Positions 17,258 to 25,355 of a DNA stretch of 64,000 nt are shown here, piece after piece. A model generated the notes under the pieces. The model was not told the origin of the DNA. It saw nothing but the letters and a program-made list of their open reading frames with translations, and made no database searches. Numbering within the stretch: the first letter of the stretch is position 1; the number at the start of each line of letters is the position of its first letter. The DNA comes from Streptomyces canus (GTDB lineage: Bacteria; Actinomycetota; Actinomycetes; Streptomycetales; Streptomycetaceae): NCBI RefSeq assembly GCF_001514145.1, contig NZ_KQ948667.1, positions 62,001-126,000 of the forward strand, written 5' to 3'. Position numbers and translations under genes: made by a program.

Positions 17258-17287
17258 AAGGGCTCCCGGTCGGTACCGGGAGCCCTT
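17258..17287. terminator. Bidirectional terminator after the immunity gene
   Basis: AAGGGCTCCCGGT and ACCGGGAGCCCTT form a 13-bp stem with a 4-nt loop followed by TTCT. It separates the convergent immunity and Yip1 genes. Confidence 0.85.
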
Positions 17288-17309
17288 TCTCGTCGAAAAC
17301 GCCGGAATG

Positions 17310-18185
17310 CTAGAACGTGCCCAGCTTCACGATCGACAGCAGGGCGATCAGCTGGATCGCCGACGCGCCGAGGGCCTTCGGCCAGGGGAGGTCGTGGGAC
17401 CTGGACACCATCAGGGTGAGCAGGGCGCCGGCCGCCACCCAGGTGGCCCAGCCCAGGAGCTGGACGAAGGACGCGTCGCCGCCGAAGAACATGGCCACGA
17501 TCAGACGGGGTGCGTCGGTCAGGGACATGATCAGCATGGAGAGGCCGACCGTGGGCTGCCACGCGCCGTCGCCGCCGAGCTGGCGGGCCAGGGCGTGGGT
17601 GACGACGCCCAGGACGAACGCCAACAGGACCATGGCCACGGCGGTCGTGAGGACGATCGGGATCGCGTTCGACAGGGTGGCGTTGATCGCGTCCTCTCGG
17701 GCGCCCTCGAAGCCGAAGACCGCGAGCAGGCCGTAGAGGAAGGTCACGATCAGGGCCGGGCCCCACATCGTGTAGTCCCGCATCTGGAGGAAGGTCTGCT
17801 TGGGGGAGAGCAGGATGCCCTTCAGGAGTTCCTTCCAGTGCAGGCGGGGTCCCACGGGGGCCGCAGGGGCCGAGCCCGCACGGTAGGTGCCGCCCGGGTT
17901 GTAGGGGTCCTCACCGACCGAGAACGCCTGCGTGTGGCCCGGGTTGTTCGCCGCGTACGGGTCGTGGCCGCCCTGCGGGTGCGGGGCGCCGCCGCCGTCG
18001 CCGAAGTACTCCGGCTCGTCGTAGGCCCCGCCGCCGCCCTGGGTCCACTGGCCCGGGTGGGGCTGCGGCGCGGGGGGATAGCCGTACGGCTGTCCCTGGG
18101 GCGCCTGCTGCCCGTACGGAGGTTGTTGCGGTCGCGCGTGAGGAGCGCCGTTGTCCCGGCCGCGTCCGATCCTGAATCCAGCCAC
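17310..18185 (-). CDS. Yip1-family membrane protein with Pro/Gly-rich N-terminus
   Basis: A 291-residue protein. The first about 115 residues are a disordered, Pro/Gln/Gly/Tyr-rich cytoplasmic region. Then HWKELLKGILLSPKQTFLQM leads into a five-helix Yip1 domain (about 140-285) with helices such as IPIVLTTAVAMVLLAFVLGV and ATWVAAGALLTLMVS. I chose GTG 18185 (VAGFRIGRGRD), which begins a typical N-terminus; the frame extends to 18266 but without features. Yip1 proteins in bacteria are of unknown function. It is convergent with the toxin/immunity pair and divergent from nothing obvious on its right. Confidence 0.8.
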   Translation of the reverse strand: MAGFRIGRGRDNGAPHARPQQPPYGQQAPQGQPYGYPPAPQPHPGQWTQGGGGAYDEPEYFGDGGGAPHPQGGHDPYAANNPGHTQAFSVGEDPYNPGGTYRAGSAPAAPVGPRLHWKELLKGILLSPKQTFLQMRDYTMWGPALIVTFLYGLLAVFGFEGAREDAINATLSNAIPIVLTTAVAMVLLAFVLGVVTHALARQLGGDGAWQPTVGLSMLIMSLTDAPRLIVAMFFGGDASFVQLLGWATWVAAGALLTLMVSRSHDLPWPKALGASAIQLIALLSIVKLGTF

Positions 18186-18379
18186 GTCTTCGAACGTACC
18201 TGGTCCTGGAGAGTGACGGGCGCGGCCGGGCGTTTCGGGGACGGCTTTGCTGCCGAGCTGTGACATCCCCTAAGGGACAGTCAGAGGGGAGCCGGGGGCC
18301 GCTCAGGGTAGTGCCGTACGGTCACCAGGGCGTCATCAGGGCGTCGCCCGGCATCCCTGCTCCCTTCTCTCACGTCACT

Positions 18380-19813
18380 TCAGCCGATGAGCCCCGTGCC
18401 GAAGCCGCCGTACACCCGCGGTCGGCCCACGCTCCCCGGCCCGAACGTCCGTGCCCCCGTCGTGGTCACTCCCGTCAGGGCGGTCACCGCGCCGATGCCC
18501 TCGTCCTCGAACCCGGCCGCGACCGTGAGGTCGGCGTGGCCGTCGCCGGTGACGTCCGACAGGAGCACGTCCGAGCCGAAGTAGTCCGTCGCCTCTGCCG
18601 CGCCGGGTATGCCGGACGTGTTCTGGGTGAGCGTGCGGGCACCTTCGCGGGAGACGCCCGATGCCGCGCCGTTCATCACGATCGTCGCGCCGGCGTCCTC
18701 GGTCGTGCCCAGGTCCTCGAAGACGACGCCGATCGCGAGCTCGCCGTGTCCGTCGCCGTCGACGTCGGCTATGGACACCGCGCTCCCGAAGCCGTCGCCG
18801 GCTTCGTCGGCGCCCGGAACTCCCGTGGATGACTGGGTGAGTTCGGCCATCGGGGCGTCGCCGTTGACCGGGCCGCCCTCCGAGCCGCGGATGACGACGA
18901 CCCGGCCGCCCAGGCTGCCGCTGTGGTCGTCCTCCTCGCTGAAGACGTTGCCGAGGGCGATCTCGTCATAGCCGTCGCCGTCGATGTCGCCCAGGGCGAT
19001 GGAGGTTCCGCCGTTCAGCGGGCGCGGCCCCGACGTGTCCAGACCGGAGGGCGAGCCGAGGTACGCGACGCCCTTCGACCAGCTGCCCGACGGGTCCGTC
19101 GTCCGGTCCGTGCGATAGGTGAGGACCAGGTCGGCCTTGCCGTCGCCGTTCGTGTCGCCCGCGTCCATCGCGTCGAGGGCGTACGCCTGCTCAGGTACGT
19201 CGATCCGTTGAGCGGGACCGGAGACGCCACCGCTGATGACGTACGCGTGCGGGGAATCGCTGCCCACTGCGAGGTCGGCTCTGCCGTCGCCGTCGAAGTC
19301 TCCGGCGGTCAGTGTCCTTCCCCATTCGCCGTGTGCGTCTGGCGCCGGGTCCGCGACCGTGGTGCCGTTCGCGAGGCCACTCGCGGAGCCCCACAGGACC
19401 GTCACCGAGCCCTCGCCGCCGTCCTCGCCGGGTGCTCCTACTGCGAGGTCGGTGTAGCCGTCGTCGTTGAAGTCGTCCACGGCCAGAGCGGAACCGAAGG
19501 TGTCGTCGGCCTCCACCGTGTCGGGTACGCCCGCGCTGTCCTGGCTGACCGTGGTGTGGTGGGCGGGATCGAGGCCGGTCGGGCCGCCATGGACTACGGC
19601 CACGTAACCGGCGGATCCCTTGTCGCCGAGCTTCGCGTACGGGGCTGCCAGGGCGACGTCGCCGTATCCGTCGCCGTTGAAGTCCGCCTGGTGGCGGTCG
19701 GTGTCCGCGGCCGTCGCAGGTGTGACGGCGAAGGTGAGCAGACTGCCGGTCAGAGCGGCGGCGGTGGCCGTGGCGAGGGTGAGTCGCATCCGTCTCGGGT
19801 GCGGCTGGGGCAT
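18380..19813 (-). CDS. Secreted FG-GAP repeat protein
   Basis: A 477-residue secreted protein. Signal peptide at 1-35 (RLTLATATAAALTGSLLTFA). The remainder is made of about seven FG-GAP/integrin alpha repeats, each with a Ca2+-binding loop such as DFNGDGYGDVALAAP, DFNDDGYTDLAVGAPGED, DFDGDGRADLAVGS, DTNGDGKADLVLT, DIDGDGYDEIALG, DVDGDGHGELAIG and DVTGDGHADLTVAAG, so it should fold as a propeller. GGAGGA lies 6 nt before the ATG. It lies 76 bp after the second FG-GAP gene on the same strand, so they may be co-transcribed. Such proteins bind extracellular ligands; no enzyme domain is present. Confidence 0.85.
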   Translation of the reverse strand: MPQPHPRRMRLTLATATAAALTGSLLTFAVTPATAADTDRHQADFNGDGYGDVALAAPYAKLGDKGSAGYVAVVHGGPTGLDPAHHTTVSQDSAGVPDTVEADDTFGSALAVDDFNDDGYTDLAVGAPGEDGGEGSVTVLWGSASGLANGTTVADPAPDAHGEWGRTLTAGDFDGDGRADLAVGSDSPHAYVISGGVSGPAQRIDVPEQAYALDAMDAGDTNGDGKADLVLTYRTDRTTDPSGSWSKGVAYLGSPSGLDTSGPRPLNGGTSIALGDIDGDGYDEIALGNVFSEEDDHSGSLGGRVVVIRGSEGGPVNGDAPMAELTQSSTGVPGADEAGDGFGSAVSIADVDGDGHGELAIGVVFEDLGTTEDAGATIVMNGAASGVSREGARTLTQNTSGIPGAAEATDYFGSDVLLSDVTGDGHADLTVAAGFEDEGIGAVTALTGVTTTGARTFGPGSVGRPRVYGGFGTGLIG

Positions 19814-19889
19814 GCGGGTCCTCCTGCTCGGGTGCCGATGTTTCGGTGCCCCGGAAGACCCTCTCCGGTGCGTCAGGGTTGTGCGTGTG

Positions 19890-21239
19890 TCATGAATCGG
19901 TCAGGAAGCCCGAGGTGGAGAAGGTGACGGACGGCTCGGCGGTGACCAGCCCCTTCTCCGCACCGGAGAACACCGCGACGACGTCCTTCGTCTCGCTCCG
20001 ATACGTCCGTACCGCCAGGTCCGCCCGGCCGTCGCCGTCGAAGTCGCCGACCGCGACGACCCGGGTGGTGCCGGTGGCGGGGGGTTCGACGGTGACCGTC
20101 GCCTTCGGGGACGGACCGGCCGTACGGCCCTGGAAGATCCGAAGCCGTGAGCCGCTGGAGACCAGTTCGGACCGGCCGTCCCCGTCGAAGTCCGCCGCGT
20201 CGAGCACCGAGCCCGCCGCATCCAGGCTTCCGTGTACGGCGGTCGGGAGGTCGTAGCGCAGAGACGTTCCGCCCTCCCCCGCGCTCGAATCCGCTCGCGC
20301 GGGGGGACCCCCACCGCCGACCGCCGCGTCCAGGGCCTTGCCGCGGCCGAAGGCGCCGAGGGCCACGTCGATGCCGGACGGCAGGACCGCTCCGGTGCGG
20401 GTCGGGCCCGCCGGACCGCCGAGGACCACGGCGGAGGGGCCGGTGCCCTGGGCCGTACGGACGACCAGGTCGTCGTAGCCGTCGCGGTCGACGTCGGCGG
20501 CCGGGCCCGTGGGGACCTCACCCGGCGAGACGATCGGGGCGCCGGCCTCGCGCGGGGCGCCCTCGCGGGTGAACGGGCCGCGCAGGTAGGTGAGATGACC
20601 GCCGGTCGCGTGCAGGACGAGGTCCTTCGCGCCGTCGCCGTCGAAGTCGCCGCAGACCGGCTGGTCGGGCCAGTCGTCGCCGACGCGGGCGGCGGGCGGG
20701 ACCGTGAGGTGAACGGCCTTGCCGGTCAGCCCCTTTGGGGAGCCGAAGAGGAGCTGGATCGGGACCGGGGGTCTGCCCTGGCCGTCGTAGGGCGGGTCGG
20801 TGGAGACGACGAGGTCAGAGAAGCCGTCCTTGTCCAGGTCGCAGGTGGCCTCCGCGTCGAACAGGGCCGGGAGTTGGCCGTCGGTGGCCGCGCCCTGTCC
20901 GCGCGGGGTGATCAACTGCCGTGTGCCCGGGACGAGTCCGCGCGCGCTGCCGTAGACGATGCCGATGCCGGGGTCGTCCTCGTGGGCCCGGGCCTTGACC
21001 AGGTCGCCCAGGACGAGGTCGCGGTGGCCGTCGCCGTTGAAGTCGTCCGGGGTCCTGCTGCCCTTGCCCTGCGGTACAGGGAGCCGGGCCGGGGCGTCGG
21101 CGATCCGTGCGGGGGTGCGGTCTGCGGACCCGGTGTGCTGGGTGGGGCCGCAGGCGGCGAGGAGAAGGGCTGCGGCGACGGCGGTGAGAAGGGCCCCGCC
21201 CGGGGGCGTGGTGGACGTCAGGTCTCTCCGCACGCGCAC
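19890..21239 (-). CDS. FG-GAP repeat lipoprotein
   Basis: A 449-residue lipoprotein. The N-terminus has a basic stretch, a hydrophobic core and the lipobox LLLAAC at about 25-30, so it should be anchored to the outer face of the membrane. The mature part carries FG-GAP loops DFNGDGHRDLVLGD, DLDKDGFSDLVVS, DFDGDGAKDLVL, DVDRDGYDDLVV, DFDGDGRSELVS and DFDGDGRADLAV. A Gly/Pro-rich insert lies near residues 300-320. It starts at GTG 21239. Upstream lies the inverted repeat at 21254-21284. It precedes the secreted FG-GAP gene on the same strand. Confidence 0.85.
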   Translation of the reverse strand: MRVRRDLTSTTPPGGALLTAVAAALLLAACGPTQHTGSADRTPARIADAPARLPVPQGKGSRTPDDFNGDGHRDLVLGDLVKARAHEDDPGIGIVYGSARGLVPGTRQLITPRGQGAATDGQLPALFDAEATCDLDKDGFSDLVVSTDPPYDGQGRPPVPIQLLFGSPKGLTGKAVHLTVPPAARVGDDWPDQPVCGDFDGDGAKDLVLHATGGHLTYLRGPFTREGAPREAGAPIVSPGEVPTGPAADVDRDGYDDLVVRTAQGTGPSAVVLGGPAGPTRTGAVLPSGIDVALGAFGRGKALDAAVGGGGPPARADSSAGEGGTSLRYDLPTAVHGSLDAAGSVLDAADFDGDGRSELVSSGSRLRIFQGRTAGPSPKATVTVEPPATGTTRVVAVGDFDGDGRADLAVRTYRSETKDVVAVFSGAEKGLVTAEPSVTFSTSGFLTDS

Positions 21240-21253
21240 CGTTCACCTCGTCA

Positions 21254-21284
21254 GCATCATTGACAACGACCTCGGCAATGATGC
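21254..21284. promoter_or_regulatory. Inverted repeat GCATCATTG-N13-CAATGATGC, candidate operator
   Basis: Perfect 9-bp arms, A/T-rich compared with the surroundings, lie in the 114-bp gap between the divergent lipoprotein and membrane-protein genes. A TTGACA (21260-21265) overlaps the left arm and could be a -35 box. It starts 15 bp from the lipoprotein start. The binding factor is unknown; metal or redox regulators are candidates only by general resemblance. Confidence 0.45.
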
Positions 21285-21353
21285 ACTTGTTCGACAGGCG
21301 GCGACAGCCCTGTGTGCGCGTACGAGAAGCCGCGTGAAGGGAGCGAGGGCGAG

Positions 21354-22310
21354 GTGCTCTGGACGGTCCGGCTGAGCGGGCTGGTGGGCTGGGTCGCCGC
21401 GGCGGTGGCGTGCTGGTGGCTGCTCGGGGTGGCGGCCACGCCCCGGCCGTGGACCGGGCCGCTGGTGTGGGGAACGGTCGCGGCGGGGTGCGCGGTGGTG
21501 CGGGCGGGGGCGCTGTGGGGGCTGCGGCGCGGACCCGGGCGGGTGGTCCTGGAGAAGGCCGGTGAGTCCGGTGGTGCTCTCGGCCGGGCCCTCGGGTTCT
21601 CCTTCGACTCGGCGGGCTGGATCCGGGCCCGCAACGGCGCGCTCTGGCTGCTGGTGACCTTCGCGTGCGGGGCGCTCTTCGTCGGGCTCATGACGGCCAC
21701 GACGGGCGACGAGCGGGTCGCCGCGCTGCGCGACGCGGGCGGCCGGGTGAGCACGGCGACGGTGGTGGAGCGACCGCGTGCGGTCCGGGAGGACCTGTCC
21801 GAGGACGTCGTACGGGGATACACGTCCCGTCTGGTGGTCGCCGTACCGGACGGACCCGCACGGCTCGCCACGCGCGCGTACACCCACGACGAGCCGCGGA
21901 TCGGCACCGAGGTCGAGGTGCTGTGGGCCCGCTCCGCGCCGGAGCTCGGCGGGTACGTCCATGAGCGCGAGAGCCTGCGGACACTCGCCGCGGGGCGCTG
22001 GGAGGCGTTCCCGGACGGGGCGAACGGCCGGGACGCGCTGCTCGCCTTCGTGCTGACCATGGTCACCGTCGGCGTCTTCGCCCTGGTGTTTATCTTCACT
22101 TCAGGCCCCCGGGCACTTCAGCGGCTGGCCTGGTCCGCGCCGCTCCAGACGGTGTACGCCGCCCTGATCACCGCGGTCCTTGTCGGCTGGCGCCCCCTGC
22201 TGCTGGGCGGCGGGGCGAGCCCGGCGGAAGGACTGCTCGGGGTGTGCGGTTTCGGACTCCTGGTGCTGACCCACATGTTCATGGCGGGCCGGAGCATCGG
22301 GGAGAAATGA
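21354..22310 (+). CDS. Membrane protein with an extracytoplasmic domain
   Basis: A 318-residue protein if started at GTG 21354 (VLWTVRLSGLVGWV), behind a purine-rich gagggcga; an upstream GTG at 21312 would add 14 residues. Helices at about 5-25, 30-50, 95-115, 230-250, 262-282 and 288-306. The soluble part between helices three and four contains RVSTATVVERPRAVRED and RIGTEVEVLWARSAPELGGY, a small strand-rich domain resembling DUF3592-type regions. No catalytic residues are recognised. It is coupled to the following nucleotidyltransferase gene by an ATGA overlap. Confidence 0.7.
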   Translation: MLWTVRLSGLVGWVAAAVACWWLLGVAATPRPWTGPLVWGTVAAGCAVVRAGALWGLRRGPGRVVLEKAGESGGALGRALGFSFDSAGWIRARNGALWLLVTFACGALFVGLMTATTGDERVAALRDAGGRVSTATVVERPRAVREDLSEDVVRGYTSRLVVAVPDGPARLATRAYTHDEPRIGTEVEVLWARSAPELGGYVHERESLRTLAAGRWEAFPDGANGRDALLAFVLTMVTVGVFALVFIFTSGPRALQRLAWSAPLQTVYAALITAVLVGWRPLLLGGGASPAEGLLGVCGFGLLVLTHMFMAGRSIGEK

Positions 22311-22810
22311 GCCAAGTGATGGACGCGGACGACGTGTTGCACATCCTGGACCTGCTGCGGCGGGCCGGCGCGGAGGTCTGGGTCGGGGGTGGGTGGGGGA
22401 TCGACGCCCTGGTCGGCGAGCAGAGCCGGGACCATCGGGACCTGGATCTGATGCACCGGCAGGAGCAGGAGCCGGCCGTCGTGGCGGCGCTGGCCGCCGC
22501 CGGGTTCGTGGAGAGCCTCGACTGGCGGCCCGTGCGGTTCGTGGTCACCGCTCCCGACGGGCGGGAGGTCGATCTGCACCCGCTGGTCTTCGCCGGGGAC
22601 GGTTCCGCCGTTCAGGCGTCCGGGGTGCCGGAGCGGCCCTTCGCGTACCCGGCCTCCTGCTTCGTGACCGGGACCGTCGGCGGGACGCCCGTCCCGTGTC
22701 TCTCGGCCGAGCAGCAGGTCTACTTCCACCAGGGGTACGAGCCGACGGAGCGCGACCGGCACGACATGGCTCAGCTCCGGCGGGTCTTCGGGATCGCCAC
22801 CCACTTCTGA
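22307..22810 (+). CDS. Nucleotidyltransferase, aminoglycoside adenylyltransferase-like
   Basis: A 167-residue protein of the small nucleotidyltransferase family related to ANT(2'')-I and LinB. The signature GGGWGIDALVGEQSRDHRDL (about 23-42), extended by DLM, holds the two metal-binding aspartates after the G-rich turn, and DGREVDLHPLVFA (about 80-92) supplies the third acidic residue. These enzymes add AMP to small molecules such as aminoglycosides or lincosamides. It starts at an ATG overlapping the preceding stop and is followed by a terminator. Antibiotic modification is only one possible role; the substrate is unknown. Confidence 0.8.
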   Translation: MSQVMDADDVLHILDLLRRAGAEVWVGGGWGIDALVGEQSRDHRDLDLMHRQEQEPAVVAALAAAGFVESLDWRPVRFVVTAPDGREVDLHPLVFAGDGSAVQASGVPERPFAYPASCFVTGTVGGTPVPCLSAEQQVYFHQGYEPTERDRHDMAQLRRVFGIATHF

Positions 22811-22822
22811 CCGCCGACGCGC

Positions 22823-22858
22823 CGGAGCCCCCACGTCCGACAGGACCTGGGGGCTCCG
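22823..22858. terminator. Bidirectional terminator
   Basis: CGGAGCCCCCA and TGGGGGCTCCG plus an inner GTCC/GGAC (one C-C mismatch) form a 15-bp stem with loop GACA. It lies between the convergent nucleotidyltransferase and EtfD-like genes. Confidence 0.8.
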
Positions 22859-22877
22859 AACGGCACTGCGGTGACCG

Positions 22878-25160
22878 CTACTTCACCGGCTCCGGCTCCG
22901 GCTCGCTCTCCGCCGCTTCCTCGCCGGCCGGGTCGACCGGGGCCTTCACGGACTGCAGCAGCAGCTGGGCGACGTCGACGACCTGGATCGACTCCTTCGC
23001 CTTGCCGTCGTTCTTCTTGCCGTTCACGGAGTCCGTGAGCATCACCAGGCAGAACGGGCAGGCCGTCGAGACGATGTCCGGGTTCAGCGAGAGGGCTTCG
23101 TCGACACGCTCGTTGTTGATGCGCTTGCCGATCCGCTCCTCCATCCACATCCGCGCGCCACCGGCGCCACAGCAGAAGCCGCGCTCCTTGTGGCGGTGCA
23201 TCTCCTCGTTACGGAGACCCGGGACGCCCGCGATGATCTCGCGCGGCGGTGTGTAGATCTTGTTGTGGCGGCCCAGGTAGCAGGGGTCGTGGTAGGTGAT
23301 GATGCCCTCGACCGGCGTGACCGGGACCAGCTTGCCCTCGTCCACCAGGTGCTGGAGCAGCTGGGTGTGGTGGATGACCTCGTAGTCGCCGCCGAGCTGC
23401 GGGTACTCGTTGCCGATCGTGTTGAGGCAGTGCGGGCAGGTCGCGACGATCTTCTTGGCCGACTTGGGCTTGGCGGACTCCGGGACCACCTTGCCGTCGT
23501 CGTCGAGCTCCTCGCCGAACGCCATGTTCAGTGCCATGACGTTCTCCATGCCGAGCTCCTGGAACAGGGGCTCGTTGCCGAGGCGGCGGGCGGAGTCACC
23601 GGTGCACTTCTCGTCGCCGCCCATGATCGCGAACTTGACACCCGCGATGTGCAGGAGCTCGGCGAAGGCCTTCGTGGTCTTCTTGGCCCTGTCCTCCAGG
23701 GCGCCGGCGCAGCCGACCCAGTACAGGTACTCGACCTCGGTGAGGTCCTCGATGTCCTGGCCGACGACCGGGACCTCGAACTCGACCTCCTTGAGCCACT
23801 CCAGGCGCTGCTTCTTCGCCAGGCCCCAGGGGTTGCCCTTCTTCTCCAGGTTCTTGAGCATGGTGCCCGCCTCGGACGGGAACGCGCTCTCGATCATCAC
23901 CTGGTAGCGGCGCATGTCGACGATGTGGTCGACGTGCTCGATGTCGACGGGGCACTGCTCGACACAGGCGCCGCAGGTGGTGCAGGACCACAGGACGTCC
24001 GGGTCGATGACGCCGTTCTCCTCGGCCGTGCCGATCAGCGGGCGCTCGGCCTCGGCGAGAGCGGACGCGGGCACACCGGCCAGCTGCTCCTCGGACGCCT
24101 TCTCCTCGCCCTCCATCGTCTTGCCGCCGCCGGCCAGCAGGTACGGGGCCTTGGCGTGCGCGTGGTCGCGCAGGGACATGATCAGGAGCTTGGGGGAGAG
24201 CGGCTTGCCGGTGTTCCACGCGGGGCACTGCGACTGGCAGCGGCCGCACTCGGTGCAGGTGGAGAAGTCCAGCAGGCCCTTCCAGGAGAACTGCTCGACC
24301 TGGGAGACGCCGAAGACGTCGTCGTCACCGGGGTCGGTGAAGTCGATCGGCTTGCCGCCGCTCGTCATCGGCTGGAGGCCGCCGAGGGCCGTCTCACCGG
24401 TCGCGTTGCGCTTGAACCAGATGTTCGGGAAGGCCAGGAAGCGGTGCCAGGCCACACCCATGTTGGTGTTGAGCGAGACGACGATCATCCACACGAAGGA
24501 CGTGCCGATCTTGATCGTCGCGACCAGGTAGACGAGGTTCTGCAGCGCGGAGACGCTCAGGCCCTTGAAGGCCAGCACCAGCGGGTACGAGGCGAAGTAC
24601 CCGGCCTCGTAGCCCTCCACGTGGTGCAGCGCGCCCTCGAGGCCGCGCAGCACGTAGATGGCGAGGCCGATGGTGAGGATGACGTACTCGACGAAGTACG
24701 CCTGACCCGCCTTGGAGCCCGCGAAGCGGGACTTGCGGCCGGGGCGCGAGGGCAGGCTCAGCAGGCGGATCACGATGAGCGCGGCGATGCCGAGCACGGT
24801 CATGACACCGATGAACTCGGTGTACATCTCGAACGGCAGGAACTCACCGATGACCGGCAGCACCCAGTCGGCCTTGAAGAGCTGGCCGAACGCCTGCGCG
24901 AGAGTCGGCGGCAGCGTCAGGAAGCCGATCGCCACGAACCAGTGGGCGAAGCCGACGATGCCCCACCGGTTCATCCGGGTGTGGCCGAGGAACTCCTTCA
25001 CCAGCGTCACACTGCGGGCGTAGGGGTTGTCGGTCCTGCTTCCGGCGGGCACGGGCTGGCCCAGCTTGAAGTACCGGACGAACTGGCCGATGGCGCGCGC
25101 GAGCAGTGCCACGCCGACCACGGTCAGTACCAGCGACACGATGATCGCGGCGAGTTGCAT
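22878..25160 (-). CDS. Membrane iron-sulfur oxidoreductase, EtfD-like (HdrD/GlpC-type)
   Basis: A 760-residue protein starting MQLAAIIVSLVLTVVGVALL. The N-terminal about 250 residues carry five to six helices like the heme-b subunit of nitrate reductase/HdrE. Two 4Fe-4S motifs follow: CTECGRCQSQCP (about 300-312) and CTTCGACVEQCP (about 388-400). The C-terminal half has CCG-type cysteine domains, visible as YWVGCAG, CPHCLN, DPCYLGRHN, GFCCGAGG and ACPFCL. This order matches mycobacterial Rv0338c (EtfD), which passes electrons from electron-transfer flavoprotein to membrane quinone during beta-oxidation. The tail is acidic (about 35 residues). GGAG precedes the ATG at 25160; the 32 upstream codons are not needed. 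The EtfD assignment is from remembered domain layout. Confidence 0.85.
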   Translation of the reverse strand: MQLAAIIVSLVLTVVGVALLARAIGQFVRYFKLGQPVPAGSRTDNPYARSVTLVKEFLGHTRMNRWGIVGFAHWFVAIGFLTLPPTLAQAFGQLFKADWVLPVIGEFLPFEMYTEFIGVMTVLGIAALIVIRLLSLPSRPGRKSRFAGSKAGQAYFVEYVILTIGLAIYVLRGLEGALHHVEGYEAGYFASYPLVLAFKGLSVSALQNLVYLVATIKIGTSFVWMIVVSLNTNMGVAWHRFLAFPNIWFKRNATGETALGGLQPMTSGGKPIDFTDPGDDDVFGVSQVEQFSWKGLLDFSTCTECGRCQSQCPAWNTGKPLSPKLLIMSLRDHAHAKAPYLLAGGGKTMEGEEKASEEQLAGVPASALAEAERPLIGTAEENGVIDPDVLWSCTTCGACVEQCPVDIEHVDHIVDMRRYQVMIESAFPSEAGTMLKNLEKKGNPWGLAKKQRLEWLKEVEFEVPVVGQDIEDLTEVEYLYWVGCAGALEDRAKKTTKAFAELLHIAGVKFAIMGGDEKCTGDSARRLGNEPLFQELGMENVMALNMAFGEELDDDGKVVPESAKPKSAKKIVATCPHCLNTIGNEYPQLGGDYEVIHHTQLLQHLVDEGKLVPVTPVEGIITYHDPCYLGRHNKIYTPPREIIAGVPGLRNEEMHRHKERGFCCGAGGARMWMEERIGKRINNERVDEALSLNPDIVSTACPFCLVMLTDSVNGKKNDGKAKESIQVVDVAQLLLQSVKAPVDPAGEEAAESEPEPEPVK

Positions 25161-25355
25161 TTCGGGGCTCCTCGGGCCTGCGAGGGTTCTACGAGCGAGA
25201 TTACTAAGCGGTAACTTATGCAGTCCGTCTGAGACTACCCCCATCTTCTGCCGCACTGTAGCCGGGCACAGGGTGATCTGAATCGCTGAGGGTTACCTTA
25301 AAACCCGATCGTGTTATTCGTGATGAATTGGTGCATACGCCGCTAATTTGGGCTT

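Noticed and set aside
23190..25214. A 674-codon plus-strand frame opposite the EtfD-like gene
   Set aside because: Its product is low-complexity (Val/Arg/Asp/Gly) and matches no family, while the opposite strand has clear 4Fe-4S and CCG motifs.
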